Source of the DNA: Cycas panzhihuaensis
Lineage: Eukaryota > Cycadophyta
Assembly (NCBI GenBank): GCA_023213395.1
Contig: CM041465.1
Span: 105,903,741 to 105,967,740, forward strand
Length of the DNA: 64,000 nucleotides
Direction of reading: 5' to 3'
Under the pieces are notes generated by a model. The model saw only the letters and a program-made list of their open reading frames with translations, was not told the origin of the DNA and did no database searches. The position numbers were made by a program, and so were the translations under genes. Position 1 is the stretch's first letter; each line of letters begins with the position of its first letter. Positions 48,045-56,731 of this stretch are shown here, piece by piece.

Positions 48045-50647
48045 TGAAACGCTCGCTACGAGGCAGTGATCCTATGTCTAGTAAAAGGATATAAGAGTAC
48101 GCTATGCTAACTAAGCTAGGCAATGAGGACCTCACCTCACAGGGCGTCCATGCACTGGAGCGTAGATTTGGGACTGCAAGGTGCCTAGTTGCTTCCAGGT
48201 AGCTGTGTAAAACAAGGTCTTTCTACCCTTCGGATGGCCGGGAAGGAGAGGGAATGCCTTGCGCGTTGCGTCTTCTCAAGGCAATGAGAAGGCAACGAAG
48301 GGAAGGGCAACTAACTAATGTGCAGGCAAGTGCGGTAAAAGGTGTGGCTCGGATACGATGCAAGCAAGCTATCTATGCTATGCTATGCTAGATAAAGCAA
48401 ATAATAATGTAAAAGAGATGAATGCACTTTCTCCCTTTTCCTTTATATTCCTTCACCATTTCCTAACTACTCAAGCAAATGTATGAAAAGCAGCAATGTA
48501 AAAGGGGATACACAGGAAGCAAGGGGAATACCTGGATCCGACGCCTGAATGGAGGTGCGGCTTGTCTCTCTAAGTCCCGCTCCTTCCTTCTCCGTCCACT
48601 GTGCATGCAACGCCAGTCGGAAGTAGTTGTTGGAAGCGATAGAAGAGGGGTTTACTTACCTCCCCTTAAGCATGCAGAAGCGAATGAAATGGAAAGAAAC
48701 AAAAAGGAAGCCTGAAACTAAAGAAAGAAGTACATTACGCGGGGAACTAACCTACAACGGGCTCATTCCACGTATCGTTCCACCAATGCACAATCCTGCA
48801 AACAGGTGAGAAGGACACCTTCCTCTCAGGAGAGAGACCACAAGATATACCAAGAAATATATATATATAAACTGAAATTAAATGAAACTAAAACTCTATG
48901 CTAAGCATCAGAATGTAACAAAACGAAATAGCAACATACAAGAAATGTACTCACTACTATGTACCATGAAAACACCTGAAAGGGAAAGGAGTATAGCCTC
49001 GGGATGGCTAACTCACCCATGGGAGACCTCCACGGGACTCAGAAAGGAAAACTAGTTGGCAATGAGGCAGTGAAGCAACGAATCCAGAACAAGGAAAAAA
49101 GGAGGACGCAACAAACTGGGGTTTACGTAGGGTCTAATACCAATAGGTGAGACTCCAAGCAATGACATAGTGACGGGTTGCTTATGCTAATCTGAACGCC
49201 CTAACCAAATCCCCTAAACTCCCTTAGCCCGTCCCCTAAGAAAGCACGGGTAGCAAAGGGAAAGAGGACAAGGGACGGAACCCTTGGGGAGAAGGATAGC
49301 AATGGGGGACGGAACCTTGCCTACCTCCCTCAAATCCTTGTATGTACTCCTTTACACCGGCTAACTAAGGAAAGAGTGAAAGAGATAGTTTAATGGAAAA
49401 TGGAGGGGCTCCAAAGAAACAATGGGAAGGTACCCCTAATTTAGAGCAACACCATGAGGAGAACTATAGCTAACTAGGATTACATTCATTGAGAAGCAAA
49501 AGAAATAGGAGTAAAATAGATTACAAGTAAGAAAAAGAAGTGAATTTGTAAGTAGAAATAAGAAGTACCTTGTATGGGGAAGATCAAGCATTCACTTTTC
49601 CACTAGGAACAGTAGCAATAGACAATATATAGGGACTGATTATGGGTGGTTCTTGCAAGAGTATGGATGAAGGAAACTCCTTGCAAGTTTGGAGCCTTGG
49701 AAGTTGGCTCTTGAAGCAACTTTTAGGTGAAGAAGTCACTTAGATCCTTGAGCACCTGCAAAGAAGAATGGAGCTTGCTGTGGAGAGTTGTAGGGGGCAG
49801 CAATGGCCCTGCAAGTCCAGCTGATGGCAGTCCACTTCACCTTGGCCCAGTTGCTGTGCATGTAGTTTTTCTTTTCTGTGTATTTTCTTGTGTAAAAGTT
49901 AGAAAATCTCCTTAGAAGTTTCAAAAATGACCAAAAGATCTGAAAAATGGGGAGCAAAATCCCCTTTATCCCCCCTATTCATAGCAGGTGAACATTGGGG
50001 ATGTTAGAGCGACTCGAATCAATCAATGCCACGTGACAGTTTTGCGAAAAAAATGGAAACTGTTGCGTGGTTCTCTTTTTTTAAATTTCAAACAGTCGTA
50101 CCGTGGTAAACTCTGCGATACCACTGCAAACTCTACGGTACCGCTAAGTTTACAGCGGTATCAACCTGGAATAAAAAAAAGAGAAAAATAAGTAGAAACA
50201 TCTAGTTTTGAGGCAAAAACAAAGGCTAAACATAAGTTAAAGCAGCTGGGGGGATGCCCAGGTAATGGGCAAGTACCCAAAGCAATGCAAAGAGTCCTAA
50301 CTAAGGATTAAATCACACTTAGGAAGGACTGCAACATAAGCAACATGTTGTAACGAGAGCAAATAGGATCGTGAAACATCCCGGAGACCGTGGAGACAAC
50401 GTGGTGGTTGTGCGCCATACGGTGTAGCATTCACGAGGAATGCCCTACTGTAAGTCATCATAGGCTGATGGTGTGCCGTAGGCATATGCATTATGAGCAA
50501 GTAGCAAAGCAATGCGTGCAGGCAGGCATATGTTAAGCAACCTACTCTAAATAACCTCAATCAATCATGGGCAAGAAAAGTAAGAAAATATACCTGAACA
50601 AACCTGCGTCGATGCATCTCGAGTCTATTCCCAGTAGCTAGGAAACA
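48045..50647 (-). repeat. TatF 3' LTR (2,603 bp)
   Basis: TG...CA ends as in TatA. Motif cluster 50095-50161; hairpin 50029-50070 (ACAGTTT/AAACTGT). By eye it is about 10% different from the TatF 5' LTR over the first 190 bases. Confidence 0.92.
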
Positions 50648-50660
50648 CTGCCTCCTTGGC
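50648..50660 (-). other. Polypurine tract of TatF
   Basis: Minus-strand GCCAAGGAGGCAG next to TGTTTCC, preceded by GAGCAGTGAGGCTCTAC. Confidence 0.75.
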
Positions 50661-51039
50661 AGTAGAGCCTCACTGCTCGGAAGCGTAACGTGATGGCGAA
50701 TGCTGACAATCAAGGATATGAGTAGCACATGCATGTATATATATATAAGCAATAAAGAGCAGCACATGGACCAAGGGCATAGGCGAGTGGCGTGGCGGAA
50801 TGCGTGGACAAGAGAGACAGAGACGAGGATAACGTAGGGGCTACCTACGCGTCGTCTAACACCGACTTGGAACTGAAATAAGCAAGTAAAAGGGGATGCC
50901 CCTGTTGCCGCAGTGCAACGTGAAATAGGAGGGCATCTAGCAAATAGAGCAAGCACATCTAACTAACAGCAACCGGAGGCTTGGGCACGGGCTGGCCAGG
51001 CAAGCCTCAGGGACGGTCATCTAGAAGAAGGAGGCAACG

Positions 51040-51427
51040 CTCAAGGATGAGGCGCATAAGGTCACAACCTCGGATTGAGGTGCCTAGGGATATGCTGAAT
51101 ATCCACCGATGAGAAACAAGCTAGAAGAGATCTGGCAGCAGACGCGAGGGTTCTCAGGTGAGGGCATCGCACCTGGTAGACTTGGGTGAGATGGGACACC
51201 ACGACCTGAGAATCGCAAAACAACACGATGGACCCGCGATGGAAACAGAGAGCATTGGTCAGGGCTTCAATAACGGCCATGTATTCAACTTCGTTATTGG
51301 TTGCCTCTGGAAGAAAGACCCCAGAACGTAACAAATCGTGTCCAGAAGGGCTGCGAAGAATCCACACAGCGGCAGAAGGTCTAGGGTTTCCGCGACTTCC
51401 ACCATCGGTAAAAACGAGAAGAGACAT
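51040..51427 (-). pseudogene. TatF archaeal-type RNase H (aRNH)
   Basis: Starts at ATG 51427 (MSLLVFTDGGSRGNP). Keeps Asp-8 in FTDGG, the Glu of NNEVEYMAV and the Asp of LFCDSQVVVSHL. A small indel near 51065 shifts the frame at HLNPRL, just where TatE has the last Asp (NAEADSL), so that residue is lost. Archaeal-type RNase HI as known in Tat elements. Here it lies about 3.8 kb downstream of integrase, on the sense strand, divergent from the PMD gene. It has its own ATG and no link to pol, so it needs separate expression (internal promoter, splicing or subgenomic RNA). Confidence 0.8.
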
Positions 51428-51954
51428 GCCTGAATACTAAACTCTGGTAGCAAACAAATAGCGATGAAAGTAAAACAAAGACTCAAATGGCAAACACAAA
51501 GGTGGCTGAGAAGGGTAGGAGGACCTAGCAATGAGGTTACCCGAGAACAAAAGCAAGCAATCCGGCCACTGGCTGAGAGTGGGCAGAGAAAGGACGCCCT
51601 GGAGTGCCAAAGGTTGCTTTGGGAAGTAAAACATGCCCCTGGACGGGGGAGCATTTCCTTTGGAGGCCCCAAGAGTGAGAAAGGGATGCAAAAATAAGTC
51701 CAGGGTAGCGAAATGAGCCAAACGAGTATAAATGCAGGCATGCACGGGAGTAGCACATAAAACGATGCAGAAGGGCCCTGGCAAAAGTGCGATAATGAGG
51801 TGGCATAAATGCCCTTGCAAGAGAAGGCAAAAAAGGCATCCATGGAGCACAATGGGCGACAGGGCTAGAAGGCAAAGGCTACCAGGGGAATGAGATGGTC
51901 CCAACGACTGTCGCGAAGCCAGAAATAGAAAAAGTGCCCGTCGGGGCCCCCGGC
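51428..51954. promoter_or_regulatory. Region between divergent aRNH and PMD genes (TatF)
   Basis: About 530 bp conserved in TatC (21291-21532 plus 31411-31698) and, in part, TatE. It holds a GTATAAATG box on plus at about 51732. No conserved frame. It may serve as promoter region for PMD and perhaps aRNH. Confidence 0.45.
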
Positions 51955-51963
51955 TATATAAGG
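51955..51963 (+). promoter_or_regulatory. TATA box of the antisense PMD gene (TatF)
   Basis: TATATAAGG, conserved with flanks in TatC (31699-31707). About 30 bases on is the conserved CATTTTCACCGGCTCTCGTG, a plausible start-site region. Confidence 0.6.
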
Positions 51964-52145
51964 AAAACCAATGAAAATCATATTCATTTTCACCGGCTCT
52001 CGTGCGAAACCAGAGCCTTTTCCTTACGACGCGGAGCGCTACCCGACTTCAGAGGCATGCAGGAGATGATCCAACCGTCGGATCCGAGCATAGAGATAGC
52101 CGTTACGACCCCAGAGACGAGATGGCAACGGTCAGGCCAGATCTA

Positions 52146-52658
52146 GTGAGTGGATCTCACGAAACCCTTACCATTTCAAAGTTTAAAGTTTACTGCTTTA
52201 TAATTAATTTTTAATGCATTTTTATGCCCCTTATGGGCATTTGGATATCTCTCGGAGTCTGAATTAGACCCGGAAAGAGGCGGGGACCTGGGCATTAGGG
52301 AGCCCTAGTCCTGGTAGGCCCCACGGGGGTCCACCATAAAATTTTTTGGATTTTCACAAAACCCCTTTAGGGGTTGCTCGCATCACAGCCCAAGATCGCA
52401 AGATCGCGATCTTGGTCATGGATCACCGCAGGATAGCGATCGTGAGATTGGCCCAAATTTAGCGGTATCGCTAAATTTGGAGCAGTACGCAGGTAGAAAA
52501 CCAAAAAAAACCAGAAAAGACCAGAAAAGGGGCCAAACAACCCCTAAAATCAGAAATGAAAATCAGATAGATAGGGGAGCCTGATGATCGCTAGGAGGTG
52601 ACCTTGATGACTTCGATGATTACAGCGCTATTGTGGTGGATAATCAAAAACATTCCAG
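52146..52658 (+). other. Possible 5'-UTR intron of PMD gene (TatF)
   Basis: Donor A|GTGAGT after CCAGATCT; acceptor CATTCCAG just before ATG 52659. T-rich in its first part, and carries the motif cluster (52381-52480). The TatC equivalents are 31890-32391. Supported only by conserved consensus sites. Confidence 0.4.
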
Positions 52659-54582
52659 ATGCCGATACTGAGCTACTTTTAGATGGCGTCCCAAGAGGAC
52701 AAGGCGACTCTGAAGAGGTGTGACCTATACAAGGCCCTCAAGACCCCCCAGTTCACATCAGACCAGAGGCTCCTGGTTGACATCGTGTCACACTGGGACA
52801 GGAGGAGGCATGTATTTCACTTACCTTAGATAGGCGATATCACGATCACCCTAAGAGATATCAGACAGATCCTGGGGGTACCGATGACAGGGAGACCCGT
52901 GAGGCTGGGAGCATTGCCTAGCACCGAGGCAGCACACAGGGAGGCAGCCCAATTCCTCACAGGGACTGACAGGTGGGAGCGGAGGGGATCTCCCCTCTAT
53001 ACTGTACTCATGTCTAGGATTCCTTAGGTGAGGAAGTTGATACTATTATGCATTCTGTTCCAGATTTCCCAGAAACAGAACTACAGGGAGATCCCCGGAG
53101 GATGGGTGGATGCAGCGCACCGGTGTGAGGCTGGCAAGAGGATGGACTGGGCCACTCTAGTTGCGGTGAACCTCGTCACCCAGCTGGACACCATCCAGAG
53201 ATTCGGCAGAGGAGGGTTTTCTTACAGCACGCTATTGTAGTGTTGGTTTTTCGATCACTTTGCGGCAGTGGCACCAGCCGTGGGGCCATTCCCCATAGCA
53301 GGGTGGGCCCTGATGGTCCACAGGTGGCAGACGAGGCTCCAAGGGATAGAGGATCAGGCCCATGTCCGCCGGTCGGTCGATGCGACATCACTCGACCTCC
53401 TCACCGGCTGCACTATAGTAGAGCCCTGCAGCGGTGAGGTGGGAGAGTGACGGCGGAGCGCAGAAAGGTGAGCGCCCATCGACGATGATGATGACGATGA
53501 TAATGACGATGATGGGGGCGACGACGGTGATGATGGGGGAGATGGGGCTAGCCCATCATGACCTGCAGGAGAGGCAGGTCCATCACAGTCGACTAAGAGA
53601 GCAGCAGGATCATCCGGGACTGCCGGAGGAGGGGCAGGCCCATCAGGAGCTACCAAGGTGAGCAGGGTGCTCGAGACCAGGGGTCGCAGACTACGGATCG
53701 TGAGGAGATCCAGAGAGGCGAGGGTCGAGCTGGTCCCTGCTAGAGACGAGGTAGAGGCAGAGGATGTACCTGAGGATGAGGTACCTGCAGCTGGCGGGGA
53801 GCCAGGAGACGAGGATATCGCTCGAGTAGAGGAGCCGGCAGCCGTGATAGGTGAGGCCTAACCATTTCCTTAGTCGTTTGACATCTAGATAGATCTTTGA
53901 TTTCATTTCATTATGGTATGCAGTGAGGATATACACTGACACATGGCATGTTGCATTGACAGGGGTAGTAGAGGTCCGGAGATTGGTGGAGGCCATGGTC
54001 AGGGAGATGTTCCCTCAGGTCTATGCAGAGGGATAATCGCCCATCCAGACGGAGGATGCACCCAGATCAGTAGGAGCCCACATGTAGGCATTCGCCCCAC
54101 TGGTGAGGGTGAGAGACATCTGGGCTATAGAGACCCAGGAGCATATGGCATTCCGGGGATAGCTGCAACGAGAGCTCGACACGGCCAGGGGCGAGCGGGA
54201 TGAGCTACGCGGACGAGTCCAGGCCTTAGAGGCTCAGAGCGGACTAGGAGGAGATGCGGGGAGCAGCATCCGCCTAGCAGTCCTAGAGGAGCACCTTAAG
54301 GCGACAGAGGAGAAGTTTAGGGCTATGGAGGAGGGACTTCGAGGCGAGAGGGATCGCATCCAAGTCCGCTATGACCAGCTAGTGGCACAAATGGTCTCGA
54401 GGTCGAGCAGGAGTCGGACCCACACACAGACAGTGGCTATGACCCCGAGACCACCTCGGGATGAGGGGAGCGAGGCAGGCAGCTTGCAGAGGCCCAAGAG
54501 GAGCCTCGGAGGGATGTGGTCCCCAGGAGAGGGATCACACAGACCAGGGTATGGCACCCCAGGATCGGGACAACAGCAGTAG
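52659..54582 (+). pseudogene. TatF antisense plant-mobile-domain (PMD) gene
   Basis: Exons 52659-53850 and 53963-54582. Exon 1 has the PMD core RRRHVFHLP...GDITITLRDIRQILG (52810-52870), VPMTGRPVRLGALPS, then IPGGWVDAAHRCEAGKRMDW, FDHFAAVAPAVGPFPIAGWA and VRRSVDATSLDLLTG. A low-complexity Asp/Met/Gly-rich linker follows (53480-53560), then a charged region (VEAEDVPEDEVPAAGGEPGD). Exon 2 is a coiled coil (LDTARGERDELRGRVQALEA, LEEHLKATEEKFRAMEEGL) with a Ser/Arg tail ending GSGQQQ at 54579. It has six in-frame TAG/TAA codons, at least five of them CAG or CAA in origin, plus a TGA after GEVGE. PMD is known from plant MAIN/MAIL proteins and from transposons; the role in Tat is unknown. Confidence 0.75.
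53851..53962 (+). other. Intron of TatF PMD gene (112 bp)
   Basis: Donor ATAG|GTGAGGCC, acceptor TTGACAG|GG, branch-like ACACTGACAC about 25 bases before the acceptor. AT-rich (ATTTCATTTCATTATGG) between GC-rich exons. Length not a multiple of three, and stops follow at once if read through. Removing it joins the acidic linker to the coiled coil in frame. Confidence 0.7.
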
Positions 54583-55270
54583 AGAGATGTACATATGACT
54601 TTGATGGGAAAGCACGGGCCTCCGGGGGGTCATATGTAGGCTCACATGATTGTACCCCCCCTGCAAGGATCCTGGCTTCCCACACACATGATGTACCATG
54701 ACATTTTGATATATATATATATATATATATACGGGGTAATTGGAACCCCGTTTTGACATGAAATGGTGTGTATCATGTATGATAGAGATAGCATGTATGA
54801 TTTACTTTGTAAATGAATATTTTTGTATGTTGTAAATGTAAATATGTAAATATGTTGTGTAAATATATTTCGTTGTAAAAATTTTGGTTGCAATACACAT
54901 GTGTTTCCTTCCATATATGGCTATATGTCTAACATGAGCACACATGTCCACCATAAGCAGAGGTGATCGGGAGGTGTGAGGTTAGACATAGAGTGACATG
55001 CAGGTCCACGGGGGAGCATAGCGGAATATGCAAAGGAAACAATAGGTAGGAGAATGGAGTGACGATACTCCACAGCATCACCCTAGTTGGGGGATGCCCA
55101 AGTAGGAAGACAAAGGTTCCCAAGAGCACATGGGAACGTGGGTTCCGCGGGAGGAACCGGAAGAAGAAATGAAAATCCACCTTAAATTGCCATTCTACCC
55201 GTGGTTGGGAGAAATGGGAACAATTTAAAATAGTAGTTTAGGCTCTGAGCATGGCGGAGAAAAGAGCGGA
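54583..55270. other. TatF spacer between converging PMD and integrase genes
   Basis: Conserved in TatB and TatC. It holds an (AT)n run (54709-54731), the hairpin (54732-54750) and ATGTAAATATGTAAATATG-like repeats (54815-54870). The right part (54900-55270) is also conserved. No gene seen. Confidence 0.7.
54732..54750. other. Conserved hairpin in convergent spacer (TatF)
   Basis: CGGGGT, loop AATTGGA, ACCCCG; 150 bp after the PMD stop and 525 bp after the integrase stop. Stem changes compensate in TatB and TatC. Confidence 0.65.
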
Positions 55271-55274
55271 AAGA

Positions 55275-56731
55275 TCATGCGTAAAACTTCTTAAGGAATT
55301 TTTCGTTGACCGCTTTCTCAAATTCTAAGCCATCTAAGGTGGCCATCTTGTATGCACCGTTATCGAGGCTTTCGAGAATGACGAAGGGGCCTACCCATTT
55401 GGGCCCGAATTTAGCCAAGTGATCGTAGAGGTACTCCAATTTGAGGACATGGTCCCCGGGGTACAAAGGACGAGTACGAAGATGTTTATTGTGTGTCCTT
55501 TGCAAGCGGGCTTTAAAGCGAGGTTCACTTGATAAGCCGTTAAGCGCCTCTCATCCAAGGCTTCGAGGTCTAGGAGGTGAGCCTGACGAATAGACTCCTC
55601 ATCAATGAGGCCTAGAAGGGAAACCCGAAGAGAGGGGACCTCCACTTCCAGTGGGAGTATTGCCTCGGTTCTGTAGACTAACAAGAATGGGGTCATTCCG
55701 GTAGCCATGCAGATGGAAGTGCGATAAGCCCATAAGGCGAAAGGGAGTTGGATGTGCCAGTCTCTTTGAGACTGGGCAATGGTTTTCTTCAAAATATCGA
55801 CGAGTGTTTTGTTGAAAGATTCAACTTGCCCGTTTGCTTGGGGGTAATAAGGAGATGACATCTTATGCGAGATCTTAAATTTCTCGCACAATTTGTCCAT
55901 TTCCTTATTACAGAAGGAAGTTCCATTGTCCATAATCAGGACATCTGGAATCCCGAAACGACAGATAATATGCTAGTACACGAAGGTGGCTATCGTCTTA
56001 CCAGGGGTAGTGGACAGGGGGATTGCCTCTGCCCATTTAGTGAAGTATTCGTTAGCGGTTAAGATATATTTATGTTATGCGGAGGATGGCGGTGATATAG
56101 CCCCAATGAGGTGTAAGCCCCATTGAGAAAAGGGCCATGGAGACATGATAGGGTGCAACGCCTCGGAAGGTATGTGAGAGACATTGGCGTGCTCCTGACA
56201 TCGCCAACATCTAAGGGCATAAGCGTGGGCATCCTTGAACAAGGATGGCCAGTAATAACCCATGCGGAGGATCCTTTGGGCCATGGATTGGCCCCCAAAG
56301 TGGCCCCCATAAATGCCATGGTGGCATTCGCAAAGTATTTCGTCTGCTTCGTCAGGAGCGACGCAGCAAAGCAGGATCCCGTTGAAGGATCTCTTATACA
56401 ACACTTCATCCACAAGGAAGTGTTGCCTAGTAGTGGTGCAGATATGCGACCTAACTTTGTTACTGGTTTTAGGGTGATATTCTTGCTGAGTCAGATATCA
56501 CACAATGTCGCCATACCACTCGCTGTCGGCGAGTAGGTGAGGAGAAGCATCATGGATGGTCATGATAGACTCATCCAGGAAAGAGTCATCAACAGGAATG
56601 CCACTCACGTTGGGGATGGTAGCATCAGCTAATTGCTCTTCTACTATCATTCCCTTCTTCAATTTCCTGTTAATAACTTTCAAGTCGAACTCTTGAAGTA
56701 GGATGGCCCAACGACCTGCCCTACCTATCAA
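55275..56731 (-). pseudogene. TatF integrase
   Basis: N-terminal finger (CHHGIYGGHFG, CWRCQEH) in 56075-56413. The first catalytic position reads WGLHLIG, His for Asp; TatB still has WGLDLIG. The second Asp is in VLIMDNGTSF and the Glu in NGQVESFNKTL (55800-55935). The C-terminal domain has KWVGPFVILESLDNGAY and ends KFLKKFYA at 55278. Two stops and two frameshifts (about 55500 and 56070). The stretch 56498-56731 is the RNase H-to-integrase connection, with no aRNH in it. Joins the cDNA to the genome in intact relatives. Confidence 0.85.

Noticed and set aside
51437-51904. Hydrophobic open frames upstream of TatF aRNH on the minus strand
   Set aside because: Several overlapping frames, none conserved in TatC; TatE has a different one. 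Probably non-coding promoter region.
53028-53063. 36-base GT...AG segment in PMD exon 1 (also 32765-32800 in TatC) as an intron
   Set aside because: Consensus sites look good in both copies, but 36 bases is below the size plant introns are known to have, and it is 12 codons in frame and readable (VRKLI...LF). Treated as coding.
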